Below, one piece after another: positions 24,548-34,400 of a stretch of DNA of 64,000 nt. Under the pieces are notes generated by a model. That model ran no database searches. It worked only from the letters and a program-made list of their open reading frames with translations, and was not told the DNA's origin. The stretch comes from Faecalibacterium longum CLA-AA-H243. Lineage in GTDB: Bacteria > Bacillota > Clostridia > Oscillospirales > Ruminococcaceae. The stretch covers positions 1 through 64,000 of the forward strand of contig NZ_JAJEQG010000005.1 in the NCBI RefSeq assembly GCF_020687245.1, in the 5' to 3' direction. Both the position numbers and the translations under genes were made by a program. Positions within the stretch are counted from its first letter, which is position 1, and each line of letters opens with the position of its first letter.

Positions 24548-25861
24548 TCAGACGTGGGAGAGGCTGGGCGCACCGCCCGCGATCTCCTCGGCGGTCAGCG
24601 GCTTCGCCTCGGCAGGAGCGTTCAGACGCTCCTTTGCTACGGCCAGCATCAGTTTGATGCGGTTCTCCTGATTGACCTTGGTGGCGCTGGGGTCGTAGTC
24701 GATGGGGGTGATGTTGGCGCTGGGGTACATCGCGCGGATCTTGTTTACCATGCCCTTGCCCACGATGTGGTTCGGCAGGCAGCCAAAAGGCTGTGCGCAG
24801 ACGATGTTGCCGTAACCGCCCTGTACCAGCTCGATCATCTCAGCCGTCAGCAGCCAGCCCTCGCCCATCTTGGCACCCAGCGAGATGATGCCCTCGGGCT
24901 TTTCCACCAGCTCCTTGAAGGGGCCGGGGGCGTAGAAACCGGCGTCGGCCTCGGCCTTGAGCATGGAGCGCTCCACGCTGTCCAGCCAGTTGAGCAGCTG
25001 GTCGGTACCCATCTTCATGGCCAGCTTGCCGCCGTAGAGGACATGGTCCTCGCCCATGTTGAAGATGCAGTACTGCACGAAGCCCATCAGACCCGGGAAG
25101 TTGACCTCGCAGTCCTGGCTCTCGAGGAACTTCTGCAGGTCGTTGTTGCCCAGCGGGCTGTACTTGACGTAGATCTCGCCCACGACGCCGACTTTGACCT
25201 TCGGCACACGGGTGACGGGAATGGACTTAAAGTCCTTTGCGATGAGGGGGAAGGTGTGCTTCATCTCACGGGAGGTGAAACCCTTGCCCGCCAGCAGTAC
25301 ACGGCCCAGGCGCTCGACCCAGAGGTCTACCATCTTATCGGCAGCGCCCTTCTCGTTCTCATACGGAGCGACCTGATTGCGCAGGGCGCAGAGCATATCG
25401 CCGTAGAACACGCTGGCGATGGCCCGGCGGGCCAGAGGCAGAGTCATCTGGAAACCGCTGTCCTTCTCGAGGCCCGAGAAGTTCAGGCTGGCCACCGGGA
25501 TGTTCGGATAGCCTGCCTTGACCAGCGCCTTGCGGAGCAGATGGATGTAGTTGGAGGCACGGCAGCCGCCGCCCGTCTGGGTGATGAGCAGGGCCGTGTG
25601 CTCGAGGTCGTACTTGCCGCTGTTCAGCGCGTCGAGGAACTGGCCAATGACCAGCAGTGCCGGATAGCAGGTGTCGTTGTGGACATATTTCAGGCCCAGC
25701 TGCGCCACAGCGCTGCCGCAGTTACCAAGGATCTCGCACTTGTAGCCGTCGTAGCGCAGGGCGTATTCCAGCAGGCGGAACTGGGTGATGGCCATGTTGG
25801 GGATGAGGATGGTGTGAGTTTTCTTCATCTCCGGGGTGAATTTGGGGTAATTGTATTCCAT
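24548..25861 (-). CDS. 2-hydroxyacyl-CoA dehydratase-like protein (C-terminal partner)
   Basis: This 437-residue protein matches the C-terminal part of the very long activase-like proteins annotated as 2-hydroxyacyl-CoA dehydratase in Clostridia. Features include LGNCGSAVAQLGLKYVHNDTCYPALL near residue 45, ITQTGGGCRASNYIHLL near 95 and AQPFGCLPNHIVGKGMV near 365. The conserved cysteines are consistent with iron-sulfur binding. Its start lies 14 nt after the upstream gene's stop and has its own AGGAGG 6 nt upstream. The split is therefore a real two-gene arrangement, not a frameshift. The substrate is unknown. Confidence 0.82.
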   Translation of the reverse strand: MEYNYPKFTPEMKKTHTILIPNMAITQFRLLEYALRYDGYKCEILGNCGSAVAQLGLKYVHNDTCYPALLVIGQFLDALNSGKYDLEHTALLITQTGGGCRASNYIHLLRKALVKAGYPNIPVASLNFSGLEKDSGFQMTLPLARRAIASVFYGDMLCALRNQVAPYENEKGAADKMVDLWVERLGRVLLAGKGFTSREMKHTFPLIAKDFKSIPVTRVPKVKVGVVGEIYVKYSPLGNNDLQKFLESQDCEVNFPGLMGFVQYCIFNMGEDHVLYGGKLAMKMGTDQLLNWLDSVERSMLKAEADAGFYAPGPFKELVEKPEGIISLGAKMGEGWLLTAEMIELVQGGYGNIVCAQPFGCLPNHIVGKGMVNKIRAMYPSANITPIDYDPSATKVNQENRIKLMLAVAKERLNAPAEAKPLTAEEIAGGAPSLSHV

Positions 25862-25875
25862 AGGTTCCTCCTATG

Positions 25876-28803
25876 TTACTTCTTATCTTCGTCTCGCTCA
25901 TCCAGTGCGGCGAACAGACTGCGCAGGCGGATATTGACAGCACCCAGGTTTGTAATTTCGTCAATTTTCAGCTGGGTGTAGAGCTTGCCGCCCTCCTGCA
26001 GGATCTCGCGGGTCTCATCGGTGGTGATGGCATCCACGCCGCAGCCGAAGGACACCAGCTGCACCAGGTCCATATCGTTCTGGGTGGTGCAGTACTTGGC
26101 GGCGGCATACAGGCGGCTGTGGTAAGTCCACTGGTTCAGCACGCTGGTGGGGAACTTTTCCACGCGGTTGGAGATGCTGTCCTCGGTGACCACCGCCGCG
26201 CCGTGGCGGGTGATGAGGTGGTCGATGCCGTGGTTGATCTCCGGGTCCACATGGTAGGGGCGTCCGGCCAGCACGATGATGCGCCTGCCCTGACGGCGGG
26301 CCTCATCAATGATCTCGCTGCCCTTGACCCGGATCTGTGCCATGTGGGCTTCATACTCAGCGTAGGCAGCGTTGGCAGCCTCCTGCACTTCCTTCTCGGA
26401 GATGCCGCCGAAATACTTGGGCAGCACGTCCTTCACCATCTTGTGGACGAAATCCTTCGGACGGTGGATGCCGACGTAGTCGTAGATAAACTTCTGGCCT
26501 TTCAGCTCGGGGCAGTTGCCGGCGAGGACTTCGGGATAGTAGGCCACGACGGGGCAGTTGTAGTGGTTGTCGCCCAGACCCTCGTCGATGTTGTAGGTCA
26601 GGCAGGGGTAGAAGATGGCGTCCAGATGCATCTGGGTCAGGGCCTTGATGTGGCCATGGCTGAGCTTGGCCGGGAAGCAGGCGGTGTCGCTGGGGATGGT
26701 AGCCTGACCAGCCAGATAGAGGCCGCGGCTGGACACCGGGCTGGTGTGGACGGCAAAGCCGAGCTTTGTCCAGAAGGCGTGCCAGAACGGCAGCAGCTCA
26801 TACATATTCAGGCAAAGCGGGATGCCGATGGAGCCGCGCTTTCCGGCCACGGGCTTATAGCTGGCCAGAAGCTGCTGCTTGTAAGCGTAGAGGTTGAGGC
26901 TGTTGTCCTCGCTCTTGCCGGTGACGGGCTTGTCGCAGCGGTTTCCGGAAATGAACTTGCGGCCATCGGCGAAGGTGTTGACGGTGAGCTGGCAGTGGTT
27001 GCCGCAGCCGCCGCACTTGACGCTGACGACTTTCTGGTCGAAGTTCTCCAGCTCTTCCTCGCTCATCATGGCGGAGGTGGTCTGGCCGTTCTTGCGGCAC
27101 TGGCGCAGACCGAAGAGGGCCGCACCGTAAGCGCCCATCAGACCGGCGATGTCGGGACGGATGACCTCGACGCCCATCTCCTTCTCGAAGGCGCGGAGGA
27201 CGGCCTCATTGTAGAACGTACCGCCCTGCACAACGATCTTCCGGCCCAGCTCTTCGGGGCTGGACGCACGAATGACCTTGTACAGTGCGTTCTTGACGAC
27301 GCTGATGGACAGGCCCGCCGAGATATTCTCGATGGACGCGCCGTCCTTCTGGGCCTGCTTGACCGAGCTGTTCATAAAGACGGTGCAGCGACTGCCCAGA
27401 TCCACGGGGCGGTCGGCGAAGAGGCCGAGGGCTGCGAACTCCTTGACGTCGTAGCCCAGTGCCTGCGCGAAGGTCTGCAAAAAGCTGCCGCAGCCGGAAG
27501 AGCAGGCTTCGTTCAGGAAGATGTTGCTGATGGCACCATCTTCGATCTTGAAGCACTTCATATCCTGACCGCCGATGTCGATGATGAAGTCCACGTCCGG
27601 CATGAAGTATTTTGCTGCCGTGAAGTGGGCCACGGTCTCCACGAGCCCGAAGTCGCAGCGGAAAGCGTTCTTGACCAGTTCTTCGCCGTAGCCGGTGGTG
27701 GTCACGCTGGCCACCTTGAGGCCGGTGTGCTCTTTATAGATTTTCAGCAGCTGCTGCCGGATAAGGGGCAGCGGGTTGCCGAGATTCGGCTGATAGTTGG
27801 TGTAGAGGATCTGGCTCTGCTCGTCCACGACCACCAGCTTGACGGTGGTGGAGCCGGAGTCGATGCCGATATGCACCGGGCCGCACTGAGCGCTGAACGC
27901 CACCCGCGGCACGCTGTGGGATATATGGCGGGCATGGAATGCCTCGTACTCTTCCTTGCTGGCGAAGAGGGGCGGCTCGCTGGCGTAGGTCGCCGTGGCG
28001 GCATACTCATCCAGCGCAGCGGCCACGTCCGAGAGGACGAACTCCTTGTCGGCGTAGAGGGCAGCGCCCAGCGCGACGTAGAGCAGGCTGTTCTCGGGGC
28101 AGGTACCGGTGACGCCCAGTGCCTCGTCGAAGCTCTTGCGCAGCACAGTGCTGAAGGTCAGCGGACCGCCCAGATAGAGGATATTGCCCTGAATGGGGCG
28201 TCCCTGTGCCAGACCGGCGATGGTCTGGTTGACCACGGCCTTGTAGATGCTGGCCGCGATGTCCTCGGTCTTTGCGCCCTGATTGATGAGGGGCTGCACG
28301 TCGCTCTTGGCGAAAACGCCGCAGCGGGATGCAATGGTGTATGTACGGGTGGCCTGTTCGGCCGCCTTGTTCATCTCATCGGCACTCATCTTGAGCAGCG
28401 TCGCCATCTGGTCGATGAAAGCGCCCGTGCCGCCGGCGCAGCTGCCGTTCATGCGGACTTCGGTGCCGTTGGTCAGGAACAGGATCTTTGCATCCTCACC
28501 GCCCAACTCGATGACGCAGTCCGTTGCAGGGACGAACTTTTTGACCGCCACGCGGGTGGAGAACACCTCCTGCACGAAAGGCACGCCGCAGCTGTCGGCC
28601 AAGCCCATACCGGCGGAGCCGGAGATGCTGAGCAGCGCTTTCCGGCCATGCAGCTGCTCTGCGTCGATGCGGCGCAGCAGCTCCTGCGCCTTTTCCAGAA
28701 TGTGGCTGTAGTGGCGCTCATACGTCGAATATAAAAGGGTATCGTTTTCATCCAGCACCACGCATTTGATGGTAGTGCTGCCGATGTCAAGACCTACTCT
28801 CAC
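25876..28803 (-). CDS. Acyl-CoA dehydratase activase-like protein with tandem ASKHA domains
   Basis: The 975-residue protein holds two BadF/BadG/HgdC-type ATPase domains in tandem: VGLDIGSTTIKCVVLDE at the N terminus and VHIGIDSGSTTVKLVVVDE near residue 325. Cluster-binding type motifs occur in MNGSCAGGTGAFIDQM and NEACSSGCGSFLQTFA. These are followed by a region with CGGCGNHCQLTV and then the DUF2229-type segment. HgdC-type proteins inject a high-energy electron into a partner dehydratase at the cost of ATP. The GTG at 28803 has AGGAGG 10 nt upstream. It is the first gene of a pair; electron donor and substrate are unknown. Confidence 0.85.
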   Translation of the reverse strand: MRVGLDIGSTTIKCVVLDENDTLLYSTYERHYSHILEKAQELLRRIDAEQLHGRKALLSISGSAGMGLADSCGVPFVQEVFSTRVAVKKFVPATDCVIELGGEDAKILFLTNGTEVRMNGSCAGGTGAFIDQMATLLKMSADEMNKAAEQATRTYTIASRCGVFAKSDVQPLINQGAKTEDIAASIYKAVVNQTIAGLAQGRPIQGNILYLGGPLTFSTVLRKSFDEALGVTGTCPENSLLYVALGAALYADKEFVLSDVAAALDEYAATATYASEPPLFASKEEYEAFHARHISHSVPRVAFSAQCGPVHIGIDSGSTTVKLVVVDEQSQILYTNYQPNLGNPLPLIRQQLLKIYKEHTGLKVASVTTTGYGEELVKNAFRCDFGLVETVAHFTAAKYFMPDVDFIIDIGGQDMKCFKIEDGAISNIFLNEACSSGCGSFLQTFAQALGYDVKEFAALGLFADRPVDLGSRCTVFMNSSVKQAQKDGASIENISAGLSISVVKNALYKVIRASSPEELGRKIVVQGGTFYNEAVLRAFEKEMGVEVIRPDIAGLMGAYGAALFGLRQCRKNGQTTSAMMSEEELENFDQKVVSVKCGGCGNHCQLTVNTFADGRKFISGNRCDKPVTGKSEDNSLNLYAYKQQLLASYKPVAGKRGSIGIPLCLNMYELLPFWHAFWTKLGFAVHTSPVSSRGLYLAGQATIPSDTACFPAKLSHGHIKALTQMHLDAIFYPCLTYNIDEGLGDNHYNCPVVAYYPEVLAGNCPELKGQKFIYDYVGIHRPKDFVHKMVKDVLPKYFGGISEKEVQEAANAAYAEYEAHMAQIRVKGSEIIDEARRQGRRIIVLAGRPYHVDPEINHGIDHLITRHGAAVVTEDSISNRVEKFPTSVLNQWTYHSRLYAAAKYCTTQNDMDLVQLVSFGCGVDAITTDETREILQEGGKLYTQLKIDEITNLGAVNIRLRSLFAALDERDEDKK

Positions 28804-28914
28804 AGTTGTTTTTCCTCCTGAAGGACAATGCACTCTCCCTCTGCACACAGGGCTCTCCGGCCCGGGCAGAAGTTGTTTGCTAACGAATCAAATTTCAGAC
28901 TCGCATACATGGGT

Positions 28915-28943
28915 ATTATAAACCAAATCCGGCTGACAATCAA
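28915..28943 (-). promoter_or_regulatory. Promoter of the activase operon
   Basis: On the minus strand TTGATT (28943-28938) and TATAAT (28920-28915) have 17-bp spacing. The rest of 28804-29106 is AT-rich and shows no gene. Confidence 0.75.
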
Positions 28944-29106
28944 TCATTCGGGATTATTTTACACCTTAAAAACAGTAAAATCATCTTGCAAAGTTAAACA
29001 TTTTGTTAATTTCGCAAACTTTTCTGTGGATTTCGAGCTGTTTCTACTAAGATTCTTTACCGTCTGTCAATTTTTCTGCTCTCTTCCCTGTCCCGCACAA
29101 AAATCA

Positions 29107-29151
29107 AAGGCATCTGCGCTGCGCTGTCCCGGGCAGCATTGCAGATGCCTT
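29107..29151 (-). terminator. Terminator of the Spo0A-like operon
   Basis: AAGGCATCTGC and GCAGATGCCTT form an 11-bp stem. On the minus strand TGATTTTTG follows, downstream of the kinase gene. Confidence 0.8.
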
Positions 29152-29161
29152 TTTGTCTCGT

Positions 29162-29947
29162 TCAATATCTCCTCAGCAGAAGGAGCTCCTGTGCCGCCCG
29201 GCTTGTGAACCGCGCTGCGCGGATGTCATTCTCCTCGCTGGAGTGGAGTTCCATTTCCGGCGGGATGTCCTCGCAGGAGGCCAGCGGGAACACCACCTGC
29301 GCCCGGGTGCCGCCGCCCGGCCGGGCCGTCAGCGTCAGCTTCCAGCCTGCACGGCGGCAGATGAGCTTACAGATGCGGAGACCCAGCTTTGCGCCGCTGA
29401 GGAAGCGGCGGTTGTTCTCGATGGGGTCTTCCTCCATCAGGCCGCAGCCGTTGTCTTCCACCCGGAGCACGACGCCGGTCTTTTTCTGTTTCAGGCTCAC
29501 CCACACCCTGCCGCCTGCATCGCAGGCCCGCAGCGCGTTGGAGATAAGGTGGAGCAGCAGCTGTTCGGCCTCATCGGGAACGCCCATGACGGTGCAGTGC
29601 TCGATGCCCCCGCTCTCCGTCGTGAGCGCTATTTCCAGTGACCGCTGGATGTCCGGGGCCAGACGGCCCGCTTTTTCCAACAGACTGCACAGTTCCAGAG
29701 GCTGCAGCTCGCTCAGCTCTTCATTTTCCAGCTGATAAAGCGTTATGGCATTGCGTACCGTGCGGTCCAGCCGGGCAGACTCTATCTGGATGTCCGAAAG
29801 TGCCTGCCGGGTGGGCAGGTCGGCCGACGCCAGCAGATGCATCTGCAGATATTCCCGGTTCTGGTCGATGATGCCAAGGGCATGGAAGCACACATCCCCA
29901 AACTCCTCCCGAAGGGAGCCTCCTGCCCCATCGTTTCGCCTGCGCAT
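29162..29947 (-). CDS. Sensor histidine kinase, soluble
   Basis: This 261-residue protein has a GHKL ATPase domain: N box LLHLISNALRACDAGG near residue 130, G1 box VEDNGCGL and G2 box GAKLGLRICKLICRRAG, ending near residue 225. A candidate phospho-accepting His lies in DVCFHALGIIDQN (His22), in place of a standard H-box. No membrane helix or sensor domain is seen, so it would be cytosolic. It starts 33 nt after the Spo0A-like regulator and is probably its partner, although that regulator appears to lack the acceptor Asp. Confidence 0.78.
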   Translation of the reverse strand: MRRRNDGAGGSLREEFGDVCFHALGIIDQNREYLQMHLLASADLPTRQALSDIQIESARLDRTVRNAITLYQLENEELSELQPLELCSLLEKAGRLAPDIQRSLEIALTTESGGIEHCTVMGVPDEAEQLLLHLISNALRACDAGGRVWVSLKQKKTGVVLRVEDNGCGLMEEDPIENNRRFLSGAKLGLRICKLICRRAGWKLTLTARPGGGTRAQVVFPLASCEDIPPEMELHSSEENDIRAARFTSRAAQELLLLRRY

Positions 29948-29980
29948 TCTGCTCTACCTCCGCGTCGTGTGGTCAGCACC

Positions 29981-30706
29981 TCACTGCTGACTCAGTTTAC
30001 TTTCCAGCGCATAAAGCAGGCGGCCGATGGTCACCTTCCTGCGCTCTAAGCCATACTCTTTTCGAAAATCCCGCCATGTCTGGGTACCGGTCTCGTCCAA
30101 CGTCTCCAGTAGCCGCCGGAGGGCGCTGTCCACAGCCGCCACGGTGAGATTGTATTCCTCCGCCACAGGCCCTAATATCTCCTTGCGGATGGCCAGACGG
30201 TGGTCAGAGCCCATCATCATCCGAAGCGCACCGGTCAGGTAGCGCTTGTTGGCATCGCAGGTGCTCAGACCCCAGCTGCGATAGATGCGCTCGCAGCGCT
30301 TTTCCAGACTCTCCGCCGGGCGGTGGGCCGGAACGCGCAGCTCCTGCAGCATATCTTCCAGTGTGGCCTGACGGATGAGGTAGCATGCGTCCTCCTGACT
30401 CAGGCTCTCCACAGCCGATTTCTCATTGCGTCCGTCGTCCCGCAGAAGCACCAGAGGCTTGCGGGCAAGGCCGCGTATCTTGGGCAGGAACTGGATGCTG
30501 TCCATGTCCTCCAGTCTGCCGCCCAGCACCAGAACGTCCACATCGCCCTGCTCGAGCCGTTCCAGCAGCGTCCGGCTGCTGCGGTAGCCCGTACAGCGGA
30601 TGGCCGGGTTGCGCTCCTCAAGATAGCGTGTCCATACCCGCATCTCTCTGGGGTCATAGCTGGCCAGAGCTACGCGCCATATGACGTCCTGTTCCTCATA
30701 ACTCAC
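29981..30706 (-). CDS. Spo0A-like response regulator with degenerate receiver
   Basis: The 241-residue protein has a receiver-like N-terminal half (RVALASYDPREMRVWTRYL). In the beta-3 position it reads DVLVLGGRLEDMDS where receivers have DLVLLD, so the phospho-acceptor Asp is replaced by Gly. The C-terminal 110 residues resemble the Spo0A DNA-binding domain (LTGALRMMMGSDHRLAIRKEIL, then VAAVDSALRRLLETL). The GTG at 30706 with AAGGGGG upstream is the likely start. It overlaps the stop of the preceding gene by 11 nt. 0A-box-like sites lie upstream of the operon. Confidence 0.65.
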   Translation of the reverse strand: MSYEEQDVIWRVALASYDPREMRVWTRYLEERNPAIRCTGYRSSRTLLERLEQGDVDVLVLGGRLEDMDSIQFLPKIRGLARKPLVLLRDDGRNEKSAVESLSQEDACYLIRQATLEDMLQELRVPAHRPAESLEKRCERIYRSWGLSTCDANKRYLTGALRMMMGSDHRLAIRKEILGPVAEEYNLTVAAVDSALRRLLETLDETGTQTWRDFRKEYGLERRKVTIGRLLYALESKLSQQ

Positions 30707-31013
30707 ACGACGCGCCCCCTTCCCGCAGGTTTTCTGCCTGCTCCGCCTGCGGATACCAGCAGGAAATAGCATCCTGCCACAGCTCCGGCTGGACCGAGTT
30801 CTCATACAAAAACTGCAGCAGCCGTCCGCATTCCTCTTCCGGGGCCGGGACCCATGTACGGGCCGTGTCTGCCGGGTCGTCCGGAGCTTTTGTCCGGCTC
30901 ACGGTCAGCCAGCAGCCCTGTCCCTCCGTCTCCAGAGAACAGGCAAGGGTATACGCCTCCTGATACGGTTCCAGCGCCGAAAAACTCCTCACCAATGGGA
31001 CATTCTGTTTCAT
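30696..31013 (-). CDS. Small hypothetical protein, first gene of the Spo0A-like operon
   Basis: I do not firmly recognise this 105-residue protein; DUF6514-type clostridial proteins are a possibility. It has no signal or membrane segment and contains several Trp and Cys residues (CSLETEGQGCWLTVSR). Its 3' end overlaps the start of the Spo0A-like gene, which suggests translational coupling and a related role. A ribosome-binding site (GAGGAGGATG) lies near the ATG. Confidence 0.65.
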   Translation of the reverse strand: MKQNVPLVRSFSALEPYQEAYTLACSLETEGQGCWLTVSRTKAPDDPADTARTWVPAPEEECGRLLQFLYENSVQPELWQDAISCWYPQAEQAENLREGGASCEL

Positions 31014-31100
31014 TCTGCATCCTCCTCACCCCATCTGCCCGGCCCATCCACTTATGCCGGACAAACTACTTCATACTATACTGTATAAAATTGTATGGAG

Positions 31101-31150
31101 CGTCGAAAGGAGTTGCAACGACAAATTTGCGTCAGTTTTCGTCGAATTTT
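31101..31150. promoter_or_regulatory. Three 0A-box-like sites upstream of the Spo0A-like operon
   Basis: The Spo0A box core is TGTCGAA. Near matches are CGTCGAAA at 31101-31108, TTTGTCG on the minus strand at 31125-31119, and TTCGTCGAATT at 31138-31148. They cluster within 50 bp just upstream of the predicted promoter region of the 31013-29162 operon. This suggests autoregulation. Each match has one or two mismatches. Confidence 0.4.
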
Positions 31151-31439
31151 GGAACACTGAAAATATTAACATGGATATTGTCTCAAGAATACCATCAACC
31201 GCTCCAAAAATCAAGACACATCTGCCGCATCCTCCTGGTTTGGAACGCTTTTCCGCGCAGGATGCAACGCTTTTCCATCCTTCGGCAGAAAACACAGAAC
31301 TTGGCACCCGTTACGACATAAATTGTTCATATTCTTCTGATAAAATCAAACAGATACTATGTTTCCCTCTCCGTCCACAAATGTCGGGCGGAACAGGTCA
31401 GCAGACACTCCCCCGTTCTGCTGCCGGAAAGGCAGGCCA
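31151..31439 (+). other. Region before the ABC transporter, nothing clear
   Basis: No convincing ORF or strong promoter is visible. AT-rich stretches such as TAAAATCAAACAG near 31350 may hold the ABC-gene promoter, but no good -35 is seen. Confidence 0.4.
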
Positions 31440-34400
31440 ATGCTTCAGCTTATCAATATCGAAAAGAAATACACCACCGGCGATCTGACACAGGCAGCGC
31501 TCAACGGGGTCAGCCTCAACCTGCGCGACAGCGAATTCGTCGCCGTCCTCGGCCCCAGCGGCTCGGGCAAGACCACGCTGCTCAACATCATCGGCGGCCT
31601 CGACCGCTACGACAACGGCGAGCTCATCATCAACGGCATCTCCACCCGCCGCTACACCGACCGGGACTGGGACTCCTACCGCAACCACACCGTCGGCTTC
31701 GTGTTCCAGAGCTATAACCTCATCCCCCACCAGACCGTCCTCGCCAACGTCGAACTGGCCCTGACCATCTCGGGCGTGTCGGGCGCTGAGCGCCGCCGCC
31801 GTGCCGCCGAGGCGCTGCGGCAGGTGGGCCTCGGGGACCAGCTCCACAAGCGCCCCACCGAGATGTCGGGCGGCCAGATGCAGCGCGTGGCCATCGCCCG
31901 CGCCCTCGTCAACAACCCCGACATCCTGCTGGCCGACGAGCCCACCGGCGCACTGGACAGCGAGACGAGCATCCAGGTCATGGAGCTGCTGAAGGATGTG
32001 GCAAAAGACCGCCTCGTGGTCATGGTCACGCACAACCCCGAACTGGCGGAGCAGTATGCCAACCGCATCGTCCGTCTGCGGGACGGCGCTATCACCGACG
32101 ATACCCGCCCTTTCGAGCCGGACGACACAAAGCTTGCCCCTCCCATCCATAAGAACATGGGCCGTTCGTCCATGTCGTGGCTCACCTCGCTGGCCCTGAG
32201 CTTCAACAACCTGCGCACCAAAAAGGCCCGCACCCTGCTCACAGCCTTCGCGGGCAGCATCGGCATCATCGGCATCGCCCTCATCATCTCGCTGTCCACC
32301 GGCGTCAATGCCTACATTGCCGACATGGAGCGCTCCACCCTGAGCGAATACCCGCTGCAGATCCTGAGCAGCGGCGTGGACATCACGAGCTTTTTGTCCT
32401 CGGGCAGCAGCGGCGGCACCACAGCCACCGGCCTGCCCACCGACGAGGACGGCAAAAAGGACACCTCCGGCGGCGTGGAGGGAATGGTCTCGGTCCGCCA
32501 GCTCATCACCAAGATGGTGTCGGGCCTGACGTCCAACGACCTCACTTCCTTAAAGAAATATCTCGACAGCGACGAGTCCACCATTGCGGATGACGCCACC
32601 TCCATCGAGTATTCCTACAGCGTCTCGCCCCAGATCTACCGGCAGGATGCCGACGGCAGTGTGCATCAGGTCAACCCGGACTCCACCCTCTCGATGCTGG
32701 GTCTGGGAAGCTCGGGTTCCGGCTCCACCTCCGTCACCAGCAGCCTGATGAACAGCATGGGCAGCAACACCAGCGTTTTCTATCAGCTGCCCGCCAACAG
32801 CGACCTTTATAAGTCCCAGTACGAAGTCAAGGCTGGCCGCTGGCCCGAAAAGCCCACCGAATGTGTCGCCGTGCTGAGCAAATACGGCACTGTGACCGAC
32901 TACGCCCTCTACTCCATGGGTCTGCGGGACTCCGCCGAGCTGGACAAGATGATACAGCAGTTCGCCCAGAACCAGAACGTCGATGTCCCCAGCGATTTCC
33001 GCACCTACAGCTACGACGAGCTGATGGGCCTGAAGTTCAAGCTGGTGAACAGCGCCGACACCTATGTCTACGACGACACCTACGGCATCTGGAAGAGCAA
33101 GGCCGACGACAAGGACTATATGCAGCAGCTGGTGGAGAACGGCGAGGACATCACCATCGTGGGCATCGTCCAGCCGGACTACACCGCCTCCGCTTCCATG
33201 CTCACCTCCGGCATCGCCTACCCCGCCTCCCTGACCGAGAAGGTCATGAAGGACGCTGCCGACAGCGACATCGTGAAGCAGCAGATGGCCGACCCCGCCA
33301 CCAACGTCCTCACCGGCGAGAGCTTCGGCAAGGCTGAGAGCCTCCGCAACTTCGATTTGACCAGCCTCTTCTCTATCGACACCGACGCCCTCAAGAATGC
33401 CTTTTCTTTTGATGCCAACGCCCTTGACTTCGATTTGAACGGTGCCTTCGACCTCAGCGGCGGCAGTTTCGATTTGAGCACCCTCATCGACTTCTCGGAT
33501 CTCACCCTCGACATCGACGAGCTGCCCGACATCGACCTCAGCGATGCCTTTGCAGAGCTGGACCTCTCCGTCTCGCCGGAGGCCCTGCAGGACCTCGTGC
33601 ATAAGGTGTTCAAGGACTATAAGAAATATATCATCGGCAACGGCATCCTCAACTTCAAGAAGTGGAGCTTTTCTGCCTACCTCAAGTCAGAGCAGTTCCA
33701 GAAGCTGATGGCCGAGTCCATGAAAGACCTCGTTGACCCGGACAAGCTGCAGGGCCAGCTCTCGAGCGCTCTGCAGACCACCATCCAGACCGTGATGGAG
33801 ACCTACTCCGACCAGATCACAGAGGTGCTGAAAAGCCAGCTGGACGCTGCCATCCAGAAGGGCATCGTCACCTTCCAGGACCAGATACAGTCCCAGCTCA
33901 AGACGGCCATCCAGCAGAACATCGGCAAGCTGAGCAGCCAGATGGAGAACGCCATCAAGATCGACGCGTCGGCTTTCCAGAAGGCCATCCAGCTCAACAT
34001 GACCACCTCCGAGCTGACCGAGCTGATGCGCTCCACCCTCCGCTCCTCTTCCGCCACCTATGAGGCCAACCTGATGGCCTTCGGCTACGCGGACGAGGCC
34101 GCCCCCAGCCAGATCAAGATCTATCCGAAGGACTTCGCCAGCAAGGCCACCATCCTGGAAAAGCTGGATGCCTACAACGCCGGGATGTCTGCAAAGGGTG
34201 AAGACGAAAAGATGGTGCAGTACACCGACCTCGTGGGTACCCTGATGACCAGCGTGACCGAGATCGTGAACATGATAAGCAGCATGATGGTGGCCTTCGT
34301 CTCCATCTCGCTGGCAGTCTCCTCCATCATGATCGGCGTCATCACCTATATCAGCGTCCTCGAGCGCCGGAAGGAGATCGGCATCCTGCGCGCCATCGGC

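Noticed and set aside
25873-28734. 953-codon rightward frame opposite the activase gene
   Set aside because: Antisense shadow of a gene with clear ATPase motifs.
24548-28803. Frameshifted single dehydratase gene
   Set aside because: The second ORF has its own AGGAGG and ATG, 14 nt after the first stop, so the split looks real.
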